Positions 1 through 9,166 are shown, counted from the stretch's first letter. The stretch is DNA of 64,000 nucleotides from Acidobacteriota bacterium (GCA_035471785.1 DATIPQ010000017.1:1-64000); one strand, 5' to 3'. Numbers and translations: made by a program. Notes: a model not told the origin generated them from the sequence alone.

Positions 1-261
1 ACGCTTCCCAAGTTGATGGGCAAGGTGGGGCGTTATGTGTCCGGGCGGTCGCTGCAGGCAATTCGGCGGCGTGGCGCCAGGTGGCAGGACGGTTACTATG
101 AGAATGAGATCCGCGGCCGGGAGCATTTTTATCGGGTCAAGGAGTACATTCATGGGAATCCGGTCGTGAAGGGGTTGGTTGCCCTGCCTGAGGAGTGGGA
201 GCAGTCAAGTGCCCATCCGCAGCACTCAGGTTGGGGCACTGCCTTGGTCTGGCCCATCTAG
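1..261 (+). pseudogene. REP-associated tyrosine transposase (RAYT), C-terminal fragment cut by window edge
   Basis: The frame is open to base 1 and stops with TAG at 259-261, so only the last 86 residues are visible. The stretch WQDGYYENEIR, then VKEYIHGNPVVKGLV and PEEWEQSSA, matches the conserved tail of Y1_Tnp/RAYT single-strand transposases, where it follows the catalytic HUH and Tyr region. That catalytic part lies outside the window, so activity cannot be judged. The stop codon is followed within a few bases by the first copy of a REP-like repeat that recurs across the window, which is the usual arrangement of a RAYT and its REP partners. Whether the gene is complete to the left is unknown. 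Confidence 0.75.
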
Positions 262-265
262 GCCA

Positions 266-375
266 AGTGTCAGGTCGCCTCCATCGCCGCAAGGATGCGC
301 CTCCCACCAGGGGTGCCTCGCATCGCTCCTTTGAGGCGGGCTGCTCTCTGGGAGGTGGGTGCCCCCCCGGACTCC
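266..375 (+). repeat. REP-like repeat, family A, copy 1
   Basis: It contains the family core CATCGCCGCAAGGATGCGCC at 282-301, followed by CTCCCACCAGG and a diverged arm ending in a Gly/Pro-coding GC-rich tract. It starts right after the transposase stop codon. The core recurs at 479, 683 (inverted), 22296 (inverted), 22440, 40652, 40819 (inverted), 63005 and 63135 (inverted), always between genes. Confidence 0.85.
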
Positions 376-463
376 TCGACCGACTTCTGGAGCGGGCAGT
401 TTCCGGGAAGGCGGGAGGGGGACTTCCTGTTGGCGGTTCCAATGACCGGCCCGTTCAGCCTCG

Positions 464-722
464 GTGTCAGGTCACCTCCATCGCCGCAAGGATGCGCCTC
501 CCACCAGGCCTGTGTCCTATCGCTCCCGTGGGGCTGGTTGCTCCCTGAACCAGAGTCCTCCCACAACTAACTTCCGGAGTTGGCAGGTCCCGGGAAGGGT
601 AGGGGGGAGTTTGGGAGAGGGCCACCCACCTCCCAGAGAGCGGCCCGCCTCAAAGGAGCGATGCGAGGCAGGCCTGGTGGGAGGCGCATCCTTGCGGCGA
701 TGGAGGCGACCTGACGTTAGGA
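464..722. repeat. REP-like repeat, family A, inverted pair (BIME-like)
   Basis: A plus-strand core at 479-498 faces a minus-strand core at 683-702. The outer ends read GTCAGGT and ACCTGAC, so the two units form one large imperfect inverted repeat. With copy 1 this fills most of the 262-780 gap. I see no credible gene in that gap; the overlapping reading frames there are repeat sequence read in both directions. Confidence 0.85.
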
Positions 723-780
723 TGAGCCGGTACAGGCTTCTGGGCCGGTCAAAGAAACAGTCTGCCAGGCCCCCAAACCC

Positions 781-2151
781 TCAGCGCAGGTAGTCCAAGT
801 GGGGGCGGTGGGCTTGGCGGTATTCGGTTAGCAGGGCCCGGGCCAGTTCGCGCTTTTCGATAAGGGGATTGGAGGCCAGGGCGTCTTCGGCCAGGCGGGC
901 TGAGCCTTGCAGGGCGGCCTGGGCCGTCAGGCGCTCGTAGCGCTTGACCTTGAAGAGCAGATCGCGGATCTGGTTGGGCGGTTTTCCGGTAGCCAAGGGA
1001 TGAGGGCCGTTGGCGCCGATCACGCAGGGAACCTCCACCGAATCGTCGTCTTCCAGTTCCTCGATGGCTCCGATGTTGGCCACGTCGACCGGCATCACCG
1101 AAGCGACGTCGCCGCAGATGGCCCGCATGGCGTCGATGGCCACCCGGTCGTAGCCGGCGGCCTGGCTGTAGAGGTTGCGCCGGGCCCGCCGCAGGGCTTC
1201 CTCGCTGACTTCTTCTCCCGTCTCCACCGACATATAGCTGGCGTTGCGGGAGGCCAGGTAGTGATCGTAGGCCTCCGCCACCTTGGAGGAGTCGGAGCCG
1301 GCCTCAGCCACCCTGCGCATCATCTCGTCCTCCAGGTCCTGGATCAGTTGCCCCCGCGTACGGTCGCCTCCGGCGGTGTGGCGGCAAGCGTGTTCGGTGC
1401 GGTAGTAGTAATAAAGGTACTCGGTCGGGAACAGTCCCAGGTCTTGCAGAAACTCGGCTTCGAAGAGAGGGATGCGGTAGACCTGGCTGAGCTTCTCGGG
1501 AGAGTCGAGCAGTTCCTTCATGTGGTCGCGCCCGTCCACTTCCACGCCGCGGATCCACCCCAGGTGGTTGAGCCCGAAATAGTCGAAGTAGGCTTTCTCC
1601 ATGGGCACTTGCAGGGAATGGGCCAGCATCTCGAATTGTTCACGCGGCGTATCGCAGACCCCGATGACGCGTCCCCCCAGCCCCGACAGGATCATGGCCT
1701 GAGAAATGATCCCCACCGGATTGGTGAAGTTGAGCACCCAGGCCTGCGGCGCCAGACGAGCCACCTGGCGGATGTAGTCGAGCAGGGGAGGAATGGTGCG
1801 CAGAGCCAGGCAGAACCCTCCGGCGCCCACCGTTTCCTGGCCCACCGTCCCGTGCTCGAGGGCGATGGTCTCGTCCAGTATGCGCCCCTGCATCCCGCCC
1901 ACCCGGATGCTGGAGATGACGAAGGAAGCCCCCTCCAGAGCCGCTTCGACCGTCTTGGGCTGGGTGACCTTGAAGTCGAAGCCGGCCCTTACGGCCATGG
2001 CCTGCGAAATGCGGGCGATGGTGGAACGCCGCTGGTCGTCGATATCCCACAGGGAAAGCTCTTCGACGGGCAACTCGCGCCGGAACTGAATCAGTCCATG
2101 GGTAACCAGCGGCACGCGGGCCCCGGCCCCTCCGATGATGGTGATTTTCAT
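781..2151 (-). CDS. GH4-family glycosidase (6-phospho-beta-glucosidase type)
   Basis: A 456-residue cytosolic enzyme of glycoside hydrolase family 4, which cleaves phospho-sugar glycosides by an NAD- and Mn-dependent redox-elimination route. The N-terminus has the Rossmann motif IIGGAGARVP. VLNFTNPVG (about 139-147), the metal ligand Cys166 in GVCDTP and the partner His196 in YFGLNHLGW are all visible. Length is normal for the family. The start has an upstream AAAGACGAGAG tract. It lies 122 bp downstream of a PfkB sugar kinase on the same strand, with a 97-bp repeat element between them, which suggests a sugar-catabolism unit. The exact substrate (beta- or alpha-linked, phosphorylated or not) cannot be read from sequence. 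Confidence 0.85.
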   Translation of the reverse strand: MKITIIGGAGARVPLVTHGLIQFRRELPVEELSLWDIDDQRRSTIARISQAMAVRAGFDFKVTQPKTVEAALEGASFVISSIRVGGMQGRILDETIALEHGTVGQETVGAGGFCLALRTIPPLLDYIRQVARLAPQAWVLNFTNPVGIISQAMILSGLGGRVIGVCDTPREQFEMLAHSLQVPMEKAYFDYFGLNHLGWIRGVEVDGRDHMKELLDSPEKLSQVYRIPLFEAEFLQDLGLFPTEYLYYYYRTEHACRHTAGGDRTRGQLIQDLEDEMMRRVAEAGSDSSKVAEAYDHYLASRNASYMSVETGEEVSEEALRRARRNLYSQAAGYDRVAIDAMRAICGDVASVMPVDVANIGAIEELEDDDSVEVPCVIGANGPHPLATGKPPNQIRDLLFKVKRYERLTAQAALQGSARLAEDALASNPLIEKRELARALLTEYRQAHRPHLDYLR

Positions 2152-2166
2152 GCTCTCGTCTTTCCA

Positions 2167-2260
2167 GGGCCACTAGGTGGCCAACAAGTTCACACGCGTC
2201 AAGTTTCAGTGACCGCGGTCAAGGCTTAATTGCGCTCGGCGGTATGAGGCCGCTCGCTAG
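2167..2260 (+). repeat. 97-bp intergenic element, family C, copy 1
   Basis: It begins with the palindrome GGCCACTAGGTGGCC (2168-2182), carries CAACAAGTTCACAC and GTTTCAGTGACCGC, and ends CGCTCGCTAG. Matching copies lie at 35458-35554 (inverted) and 46345-46444. This copy separates the GH4 and PfkB genes. Confidence 0.8.
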
Positions 2261-2273
2261 ATCTGGTGTGGAC

Positions 2274-3230
2274 TCAGTCGAACTTGCTTGCGAATTCCCG
2301 CGCCGTAGGCAGCCCGTCCAGGCCGCCGGGACGGCGGGTGGAGAGCCCGCCGCAGATGTTGCCGGCCCGCAGGCAGTCCTCCAGCGAATCGCCCTCCATC
2401 CAGCGATGAAGGAAGCCGCCGTTGAAGGCGTCTCCAGCGCCGGTGGTCTCCATGGCCTCGACAGAAAGGGGGGCCGACTCGGCACGCTGCTCACCCCGAC
2501 CGGCGATGGCTCCCTTGCTGCCCAGCTTGACGACGACGGTATCGCCCTGCTTGCACAAGGCATCCAGGGCAGTCTCTGCATCCTCCGCCCCGGTATAGCG
2601 CAGGGCTTCCATCTCGTTGAGAAAGAGGACGTCGAGCGCACGGCGCAACTGGGCGAAGGCCGGTTGGGAAGCCGCCTCGGGATCCCACCCCAGATCCCAG
2701 GAACTGGTCACCGAGCGTTCCTTGAGCCGGTTCACCAGTTGTTGGAAGGGCTGCCAACGCTTTGGAGCCAGTGCCAGGTGGACGTGGTCGCCAGCCTGGG
2801 CGGCAGCAAAGGCATCGGACTCCAGCAAGCGGGCTTCCACGAAGCGGTTGGCCCCGGGGCAAGTCAGGAAATAGCGGTCCTCGCGGGTTGAGACGGCGAC
2901 TGTCAATCCCGCCCGCTCCCGGCGCCGCAGTGCCGAGAGATCGACTTCCAGGCCCAGTTGAAGAAGGCGCGTCCGGGCCTCCACGTCGAGAGGAGAATCG
3001 CCCCACACCGTCAGCAGCCGGCACTTCCGCCCCAGCCCGGCGGCGGCCGCGCCGGTAATGGCGGCGCCTCCTCCCACGCTGACCGTGAAAGTGTCGGTCT
3101 TGAGTTCCTCGCCCATGGCGGGCAACCGCTGCAGGTCGTAGAAGATGAGGTCGTGGAAGACTTCTCCGGCGGCGATCAGGGAGCGTTCTCCGTTGCGGCC
3201 GTCCCCTGGCCTGGCTTTGCTTTTTCTCAT
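2274..3230 (-). CDS. PfkB-family carbohydrate kinase
   Basis: A 318-residue ribokinase-like kinase. The sugar-binding GGGAAITGAAAAGLG stretch lies near residue 53 and the PfkB signature ETTGAGDAFNGGFLH near residue 262, with the GAGD anion hole and catalytic Asp intact. Length fits the family. It follows the TPR gene by 15 bp and precedes the GH4 glycosidase on the same strand, so it probably phosphorylates a sugar released or imported by that unit. PfkB kinases vary widely in substrate (ribose, fructose, 2-keto-3-deoxygluconate, nucleosides) and none can be chosen here. The first ~15 residues are basic and may be over-called. Confidence 0.85.
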   Translation of the reverse strand: MRKSKARPGDGRNGERSLIAAGEVFHDLIFYDLQRLPAMGEELKTDTFTVSVGGGAAITGAAAAGLGRKCRLLTVWGDSPLDVEARTRLLQLGLEVDLSALRRRERAGLTVAVSTREDRYFLTCPGANRFVEARLLESDAFAAAQAGDHVHLALAPKRWQPFQQLVNRLKERSVTSSWDLGWDPEAASQPAFAQLRRALDVLFLNEMEALRYTGAEDAETALDALCKQGDTVVVKLGSKGAIAGRGEQRAESAPLSVEAMETTGAGDAFNGGFLHRWMEGDSLEDCLRAGNICGGLSTRRPGGLDGLPTAREFASKFD

Positions 3231-3245
3231 AGGTCCTGGGCCTGC

Positions 3246-4964
3246 TCAGTGCTGGGAGTCCATTTCAACAATCAGTTTCTTGGTTTGAGCCATGCGCTGC
3301 TGGGCTAGCTCGGACTGCCGGGCCTGGAGTTGCTGATAAATCCGCAGTTGCTCCTGGGCCTGCTCGGGCCGGCCGCTGCGCTGCAGGGCCAAGGCCAGCG
3401 TGTAGCGGCATTGGGCATGTTGGGGATCGGTTTGGCAGGCCTGCTGCAACTCCCGCTGCGCGGCCTCCCAGTCCTGCTGCTGGAAGTGGATCTCCCCCAG
3501 CAGCAAGCGGGCGGGGAAAAAATCGGGCTGCCGCCGCAGCGACTCCTCCAAGACCTCGATGACGGATGAAAGGTCGCTGGAATCCCCTCCTTTCTCGCTC
3601 TGCCGGAAGACGCCCAGGGCATAGAAATATCCTGCCCGCGCGTCCTGCGGATGACGGCGGTAGTAGTCCTCGAATCGCCGCACGGCCTGATCGAACTGGT
3701 CTTCGGTACGGGCGAAGCACTCGGCCAGCATGCGCAGGGCCGGGAGAGCCGTCTGAGGACTCTGGCTGGCTTGCAGAAAAGCCCGCGCCGCCGCCTCGTC
3801 ATCGCCCTGGGCCAGATGGGTCGCCCCCCATCCGAGCAGCAGGCGTCCCGACTCGGGAAACCTCTCCGCTCCCGAGGCGAACACCCTTTCCGCTGTCTCC
3901 CAGTTCCAATGGCGCAGGAAGAAATATCCCAGTTCGTAGAAGCTGCTTTCGCTGTTCTCCAGTTCCAGCGCCCGCTGATAATGCGAAGCGGCCGCCGCGA
4001 AGTCGTCCTGGCCGTCCAGCAGCTCGCCCAGGAGGTGATGGCCTTGAGCGCTCTGGCGCAGTGACAGGGCCTTCTCGATGCGGCTGCGGGCGGTGTCTTC
4101 TCCCATGGCCATTTCGGCCCGCGCCAGGTTGAGCCAGGCCTCGTCAGAAGCGGGAAAGCGCTCAACCGCCGCCCGCAGAATGGGCAGGGCTTCCGCCATC
4201 ATCCCCTGTCCCAACAGCAGCGCCGCCACCTGGGCATGAGCCTGAGGACTGTCGGCCAGCGTCCGCAGGGATTGCTCCAGGTCGCGCTGGTAGCCCTCCT
4301 GGCCCAGGGCCCGCCGGTTGAGCGCCTTGAGCAGGTGGAATTCGCCCCGCGAGGGCGCCACCGTCCCCAGCGAATCCAGCACCTGGGTCACCTCCTGGTG
4401 ACGGTCCAGCGCAAAGAGACAGAAGGCCCACTGGTATCCGGTTTCGTAGACCTGCGGCTGAAGCTGGTAGGCCTTTTCCAACCAGGGCGCCGCCTCCCGG
4501 TAGCGGCGTCGGGCAAGGTGAATCGTGCCCAGGTTGAAATGGGCGGTGGCGTTGGCGGGGTCGATCTCCAGAACCGCCCTGAACTCCTGCACGGCCTCAT
4601 CAACTCGCCCCAGCCGGTTGAGGTTGGCTCCCAGATTGGTGCGGGCCTGTATGGCCTGCGGATTGATCTGCACGGCTTTGCGGAAGTGCCGGTTGGCCTG
4701 CCCGGGATCGCCCGACAGGTCGAGCACGATGGCCAGCAGGTGCTGGACGTCGAAGTGCTGAGGATGGTTCCTTTCCAGTTCCAGCAGCTTGTCGCGGGCC
4801 GCCTGCAAGCGTCCCGCCCTGAAATCATTGAGGGCCAAACGGAAGCGCTCGGAATCACTGCCGGACAGGGGTTGCCCAAGCAGGGGAAGGCTCAACAGGA
4901 ACAGCGCCACAGCCATCGCCGCCAACCCTGCAAAGCGCTTAGATCCCATCATTGCAACCTTCAT
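3246..4964 (-). CDS. Secreted or periplasmic TPR-repeat protein
   Basis: A 572-residue protein with a signal peptide (hydrophobic run about residues 11-28, then GQPLSGS) followed by many degenerate tetratricopeptide repeats. Clear examples are the AHFNLGTIHLARRRYREA unit near residue 140 and similar helices to the C-terminus. TPR arrays are protein-binding scaffolds; no catalytic domain is present. It is the promoter-proximal gene of a likely TPR-pfkB-GH4 unit and is divergent from a creatininase-like gene and a CRTAC1-like gene. A candidate -10 box (TATATT) ends 9 nt before the ATG, so the message may be leaderless. A LacI-type operator-like sequence lies within its first codons. Confidence 0.8.
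   Translation of the reverse strand: MKVAMMGSKRFAGLAAMAVALFLLSLPLLGQPLSGSDSERFRLALNDFRAGRLQAARDKLLELERNHPQHFDVQHLLAIVLDLSGDPGQANRHFRKAVQINPQAIQARTNLGANLNRLGRVDEAVQEFRAVLEIDPANATAHFNLGTIHLARRRYREAAPWLEKAYQLQPQVYETGYQWAFCLFALDRHQEVTQVLDSLGTVAPSRGEFHLLKALNRRALGQEGYQRDLEQSLRTLADSPQAHAQVAALLLGQGMMAEALPILRAAVERFPASDEAWLNLARAEMAMGEDTARSRIEKALSLRQSAQGHHLLGELLDGQDDFAAAASHYQRALELENSESSFYELGYFFLRHWNWETAERVFASGAERFPESGRLLLGWGATHLAQGDDEAAARAFLQASQSPQTALPALRMLAECFARTEDQFDQAVRRFEDYYRRHPQDARAGYFYALGVFRQSEKGGDSSDLSSVIEVLEESLRRQPDFFPARLLLGEIHFQQQDWEAAQRELQQACQTDPQHAQCRYTLALALQRSGRPEQAQEQLRIYQQLQARQSELAQQRMAQTKKLIVEMDSQH
4933..4944 (-). promoter_or_regulatory. Possible LacI-family operator inside the start of the TPR gene
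   Basis: The plus strand reads AAGCGCTTAGAT, identical over 12 bases to the candidate operator at 12665-12676 before the TonB receptor. It lies about 20-30 bp into the coding region, where an operator could block elongation. It may be chance, since AAGCGCTT alone occurs elsewhere in coding sequence. Confidence 0.3.
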
Positions 4965-5001
4965 CGTCTATACAATATACTCTTTGTGCAAGTCGCGTGA
5001 A
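4965..5001 (-). promoter_or_regulatory. Candidate promoter of the TPR gene, leaderless geometry
   Basis: On the minus strand TTCACG (4996-5001), a 16-nt spacer and TATATT (4974-4979) precede the ATG at 4964 by only 9 nt. The stretch is conspicuously AT-rich for this genome and no Shine-Dalgarno site is present. Confidence 0.4.
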
Positions 5002-5042
5002 CTGCAGAGAGGCCCGCATCCGGGCGGGACCCGAGGCTTTCC

Positions 5043-5924
5043 ATGAAACTCGCCATGAATAAAGACATTTTCCGCAAACACGTCCCCCCAGCTTTGACCC
5101 TTCTCCTGCTCATAGGGGCCTTGGGCTCGCAGGCGGCTGTGGCGCAGCCCCAGGACCCGGACTCGGTTTCCATGGTGCATCGGCCCGGATACCTCTTGCA
5201 GGACCATGTTCAAGGGGCCAGGCTGGCCATCCTGCCGCTGGGTTCCATCGAATACCATGGCCCTTCGGGCCCCCTGCTGACCGACAGCATCATCGCCCGG
5301 GGACTGGCGGAGCGGCTGGCCCCACAAGTCGGAGCTTCGCTGCTGCCGGTGCTCAACTATACCCATTCCCCGGCCCATTCGGCGGCGTTCAAAGGAACCA
5401 TATCGACGCGTCCCGAAGTGGTCACCGAGTTGCTGACCGATATCTTGAGGGGGCTGGTGGAGGCCGGCTTCGACAAGGTCCTGGTGCTCAACGGGCACGA
5501 CGGCAACATCGGCCCCGCCCGGGCGGCTATCTCGGTGGTGACCAACCAGGCCAAGCACACTCAGATGGCGCTGGTCAGTTGGTGGGAGACGCTTCCGGGA
5601 GAGGAAGTGGAGGCCATGGAACTCTTCACCTCGGGCAACGGCGGGCATGGTCACGGCGGTCCGCTGGAACTGTCGGTGGCGGCGGTGTTCGCTCCCCATT
5701 CGGTGGAGCCGGGCAGGGGGCCTGATCTGCCGGCCCTGCAAGGCCAGGCGTCTTTCCCCTACTATTTGGAGAAGAGCGACGTCACCGGCTGGCCGGGCTA
5801 TTCCGGCAAGCTGAGCGAGATCTCGGCCGAGAAAGGCGAACGGCTGGTCGGGGTGTCGCTGAGCAAGTTGGCCGCTTTCGTCGGAAACTGGCTCAAGAAC
5901 GACAAACAGCCCGGCAGTTGGTAG
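5043..5924 (+). CDS. Exported creatininase-family amidohydrolase
   Basis: A 293-residue protein with a signal peptide (hydrophobic residues about 16-33, AVAQPQ cleavage region). The creatininase fold is shown by LPLGSIEYHGPSGPLLTD, giving metal ligands Glu70, His72 and Asp81, by LVLNGHDGN (His152) and by GHGHGGPLELS (Glu209). The family hydrolyses cyclic amides or related bonds with two metal ions (creatinine, or formamides in pathway-specific members). Export is unusual compared with the cytosolic creatininases and suggests action in the periplasm. It ends 6 bp before a CRTAC1-like gene, so the two are probably co-transcribed. The substrate is unknown. Confidence 0.8.
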   Translation: MKLAMNKDIFRKHVPPALTLLLLIGALGSQAAVAQPQDPDSVSMVHRPGYLLQDHVQGARLAILPLGSIEYHGPSGPLLTDSIIARGLAERLAPQVGASLLPVLNYTHSPAHSAAFKGTISTRPEVVTELLTDILRGLVEAGFDKVLVLNGHDGNIGPARAAISVVTNQAKHTQMALVSWWETLPGEEVEAMELFTSGNGGHGHGGPLELSVAAVFAPHSVEPGRGPDLPALQGQASFPYYLEKSDVTGWPGYSGKLSEISAEKGERLVGVSLSKLAAFVGNWLKNDKQPGSW

Positions 5925-5930
5925 CCGCCT

Positions 5931-7634
5931 ATGCTTCACGTCAGGACGCTTTTTTTCCTCGCTGCGCTGGGCACGGCAGCCCCGTTCTTTGCAGCCGCCG
6001 GCTCTGCCAAAGCGGTCTTTCAAGAGGGGGCGGCTGAAGCGGGGCTTGAGTTTCGCCTCATCAGCGGCACTCCCGAAAAAAAGTACATCGTAGAGGCCAA
6101 TTCGGCAGGGGTGTGTCTCTTCGACTTCGACGACGACGGCCTGCTCGACATCTTTCTGGTCAACGGCGGGCGCCTGGAAGCCTTCCGCAAGGCTGAGCCT
6201 TCCGGCCTCAGTCACGCCCTTTACCGCAACCTGGGCGCACGGCGCTTTCGCGACGTGACAGCCCAAGCGGGAGTGGCCGGGAACGGCGCTTGGGGCATGG
6301 GATGCTCGGTGGGCGACGCCGACAACGACGGGCGGCTCGACCTCTACGTCACCGCCTACGGCTCCAACATGCTTTTCCGAAACCTGGGGGACGGCACCTT
6401 TCGCGACGTCACCCAGGACTCGGGAAGCGACGATCGGCGTTGGTCGACCGGTTCGGCCTGGGCCGACTTTGACGGGGACGGCGATCTCGACCTCTTCGTG
6501 GCCAACTACATCGAGTTGGACCGCGACAACCTGCCCCAGCCCGGCGATCCCCGCTACGGTTCCATGGGAGGCGGTCAGTTGGGCTGCCAGTACCTGGGTC
6601 TGAAGGTGATGTGCGGTCCGCGGGGACTGCGGGGAGCCGGCGATTCCTTTTTCGTCAATCAGGGCGACGGAACCTTCCGCGAGCGCTCGCGCGAGTTGGG
6701 CCTGCATGACCCCCAGGGCTACTACGGACTGGGCGTCCTGTGGAGCGATTTCGACCTGGACGGAGACCTCGATCTCTACGTGGCCAACGACTCCACGCCC
6801 AACCAGCTTTACCTCAACCAGGGCGAGGGGAAGCTGGTCGAGACGGGACTGCTGTCGGGCGCGGCCTTCGGAGAGCAGGGGCAGGAGCAGGCGGGCATGG
6901 GAGTGGCCGCCGCCGACTACCGCAACTCGGGACTCTTTTCTCTTTACGTGACCAATTTCTCCGAGGAATACAACACCCTCTACCGCAACGACGAGCAGGG
7001 CAACTTCACCGACATCACCTCCTCCTCGGGATTGCTGGTGCCGTCCCTGCCCTACGTGGGATGGGGAACCGTCTTCTTCGACTACGACAACGACGGGCGG
7101 GTGGACCTTTTCGTCGCTAACGGGCACGTGTTTCCCCAGATCGATAAGGCCCAGTCTTCCTCCAGCGCGGGGTACGCCCAGCGCAACCTGCTCTTCCGCA
7201 ACCTGGGAGAGGGACGCTTTGAAGAAGTCGGACTGGAGGCCGGCTTGACCCAGGAACTGGTGAGCCGGGGAGCGGCGGCGGGCGATCTGGACAACGACGG
7301 CGCCCTCGACCTGGTGGTCAACAACCTCGACGCAGGACCTTCGCTGCTCTGGAACTCGAGGGCTTCCGGCGGCCATTACCTCAGCCTCAAGCTCAAGTCC
7401 AGGACCGTCCCCAGCGCCATCGGGGCGCGCGTCCGCTTGCGGACCGATCAAGGATGGCAGATGCAGGAGGTGCGCAGCGGGGGGAGCTATCTGTCCCAGA
7501 ACGACTTGCGCCTGCACTTCGGACTGGGATCCGCCACCCTGGTTTCGCGCCTCGAGATCCGCTGGCCGGACGGCAAGCAGACGGTGTTGACCGACGTGGC
7601 TGTTGATCAGAGGCTGGAAGTCCATCAGGAATAG
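5931..7634 (+). CDS. Secreted FG-GAP/ASPIC-UnbV (CRTAC1-like) protein
   Basis: A 567-residue exported protein. After a signal peptide come six or more FG-GAP/VCBS blades with Ca-binding D-x-D-x-D-G loops: FDFDDDGLLDIFLV, GDADNDGRLDLYV, ADFDGDGDLDLFV, SDFDLDGDLDLYV, FDYDNDGRVDLFV and GDLDNDGALDLVV. These build an integrin-alpha-like beta-propeller. The C-terminal ~75 residues (GARVRLRTDQGW to RWPDGKQT) are the ASPIC/UnbV domain. Such proteins are abundant in Acidobacteriota, and their role, probably extracellular binding, is undefined. It is paralogous to the protein at 33806-35455. It is convergent with the APC permease, 16 bp away. Confidence 0.9.
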   Translation: MLHVRTLFFLAALGTAAPFFAAAGSAKAVFQEGAAEAGLEFRLISGTPEKKYIVEANSAGVCLFDFDDDGLLDIFLVNGGRLEAFRKAEPSGLSHALYRNLGARRFRDVTAQAGVAGNGAWGMGCSVGDADNDGRLDLYVTAYGSNMLFRNLGDGTFRDVTQDSGSDDRRWSTGSAWADFDGDGDLDLFVANYIELDRDNLPQPGDPRYGSMGGGQLGCQYLGLKVMCGPRGLRGAGDSFFVNQGDGTFRERSRELGLHDPQGYYGLGVLWSDFDLDGDLDLYVANDSTPNQLYLNQGEGKLVETGLLSGAAFGEQGQEQAGMGVAAADYRNSGLFSLYVTNFSEEYNTLYRNDEQGNFTDITSSSGLLVPSLPYVGWGTVFFDYDNDGRVDLFVANGHVFPQIDKAQSSSSAGYAQRNLLFRNLGEGRFEEVGLEAGLTQELVSRGAAAGDLDNDGALDLVVNNLDAGPSLLWNSRASGGHYLSLKLKSRTVPSAIGARVRLRTDQGWQMQEVRSGGSYLSQNDLRLHFGLGSATLVSRLEIRWPDGKQTVLTDVAVDQRLEVHQE

Positions 7635-7650
7635 GCCGCAGCCGCAGCGA

Positions 7651-9042
7651 TCAAGTTCCCGGCGTCCCTTGGTCTCCATCGTTCTGGAAGGGCCAGGCGT
7701 CGGCATAGTACGCCCACAGCATGTAGATTCCCACGCCTCCAGCCAGTACCCCGAAAGCCAGCACAACCGTCCTGGTCCCCGTCGAGAACACCACCAGCAG
7801 CCACAGGGTGGCGGCCACGATGCTGGGAATCGGGTAAAGCCACATCTTGAAGGGACGCTTGATGTCGGGGCGGTTGCGCCGCACCAGGGTCACGGCCAGG
7901 ATCTGGCTGAGGAAGAGGATGAGCGTCTGGATGCTCATCAGGCTCTCGATGATTTCGCTCAGTTCCAGGAAGCACCAGAAGACCGAGAATCCTCCCAGCA
8001 CCAGCAGCGAGACATGGGGGAAACGCTTGACGGGATGCAGCTTGGCGAAGACCGAAAAGAAGCGCCCGTCCTTGGCGGCGGCATAGGGGATGCGCGAGTA
8101 GCCCAGCAGAAGGGCGAAGATGGAGGCGAACGAAGCGCCCAGGATGAGCACCGTGATGAGTTGGGCGGCCCAGTCGCCGTAGATGATCTGCATGTAGTCG
8201 GAGACGATGTGCTTGGTTGCAATGGCCTCCTGCCAGGGCACCACTCCGATGAGCGAGATGTTGAGGAGCACGTAAAGGGTGGCGACGACCAGGATGGAGA
8301 CGATGACGGCCAGGGGAATGTTGCGGCTGGGGCGCTGCACCTCGCCTCCCAGAAAGCAGACGTTGTTGTAGCCGCCGTAGCCGTAAATGGCGATCAGGGC
8401 CGCCCCCCCCAGTCCGTTGAAGAATCCCCAGGAGAAGCTGAAGGCGTCGGGAGGGATGTCGAAGAGCAACTCGGTACTCATCACCGGCCAGCCCGAGACG
8501 ATAACCCAGAGGATGCTGCCCACCACGATGATCATGAGCAGGAACGACACTTTGCCGATGGTGCGGATTCCCCGGTAGAGGGCGAAGGTGACGCCCGCGC
8601 ACAGGGCCACGGCGATCATCTTGGTGCCCAGCTCGGACATTTCGGGAAAGAAGAAGCGCGAGTATTCGGCGAAGCCCACGGCTCCCGTAGCCACCGAGAG
8701 GGGCGCCGTGAAGAAGATCATCCAGACGAAGAGGAACGACATCATCTGGCCCGCCTTCTTGGGGTTGTAGGCTTCGCGCAGGTAGATGTAGGAGCCTCCG
8801 GCGCCGGGCATGGCGGCGCCCAGTTCGGCCCACACCAGACCGTCGCAAATGGCCAGCACGGCCCCGGCGGCCCATCCCAGCATGGCATGGGGACCGCCCA
8901 TGGCCGCCAGCAGGAAGGGAATGGTGATGAAGGGACCGATGCCCAGCATCTCGACGATGTTGGCCGAAGTTGCCTCCTTGAGTCCCAATCCGCGTATCAG
9001 TCCGTCGTCGTTCTCAGTGGGCCGTGTCTGTTCGTCGTTCAT
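7651..9042 (-). CDS. APC-superfamily amino acid permease
   Basis: A 463-residue inner-membrane transporter with about 12 hydrophobic segments. The N-terminal GLKEATSANIVEMLGIG and the following helix with the GGSYIYLREAY motif are typical of the amino acid-polyamine-organocation superfamily (substrate-binding helices TM1 and TM3). The start is supported by a GCGGAGG Shine-Dalgarno site just upstream of the ATG. Substrate cannot be assigned, though an amino acid or amine by proton symport or exchange is expected. The gene is single, facing the CRTAC1-like gene. Confidence 0.85.
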   Translation of the reverse strand: MNDEQTRPTENDDGLIRGLGLKEATSANIVEMLGIGPFITIPFLLAAMGGPHAMLGWAAGAVLAICDGLVWAELGAAMPGAGGSYIYLREAYNPKKAGQMMSFLFVWMIFFTAPLSVATGAVGFAEYSRFFFPEMSELGTKMIAVALCAGVTFALYRGIRTIGKVSFLLMIIVVGSILWVIVSGWPVMSTELLFDIPPDAFSFSWGFFNGLGGAALIAIYGYGGYNNVCFLGGEVQRPSRNIPLAVIVSILVVATLYVLLNISLIGVVPWQEAIATKHIVSDYMQIIYGDWAAQLITVLILGASFASIFALLLGYSRIPYAAAKDGRFFSVFAKLHPVKRFPHVSLLVLGGFSVFWCFLELSEIIESLMSIQTLILFLSQILAVTLVRRNRPDIKRPFKMWLYPIPSIVAATLWLLVVFSTGTRTVVLAFGVLAGGVGIYMLWAYYADAWPFQNDGDQGTPGT

Positions 9043-9110
9043 AGCCTCCGCTTTCTGACCGCTTTTCCCAGGAAGAGGGTGGGGAATCCGGCGCCGGGCG
9101 GCAGCGTATC

Positions 9111-9166
9111 AAGAAAAACCCGCAGGAGCGGCGTCCGCCGTGTCGGCAACGCCGCCCTCTGCGGGT
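9111..9166 (-). terminator. Rho-independent terminator after the TonB receptor gene
   Basis: Read on the minus strand, ACCCGCAG...CTGCGGGT forms the outer stem with inner GGCGGCGT/ACGCCGC pairing, followed directly by TTTTTCTT. It lies about 80 bp past the receptor stop codon and upstream of the APC permease gene, separating the two units. Confidence 0.8.

Noticed and set aside
195-793. Overlapping small open frames on both strands at 137-793
   Set aside because: They are translations of the inverted REP-like repeats and lack ribosome sites and conserved features.
907-2229. 440-residue open frame on the plus strand
   Set aside because: It is antisense to the GH4 gene, which has clear motifs; the translation has no recognisable feature.
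4968-7766. 932-residue open frame on the minus strand
   Set aside because: It is antisense to the creatininase-like and CRTAC1-like genes. The GC-rich D/G-loop codons keep the opposite frame open, and the protein has no coherent domain.
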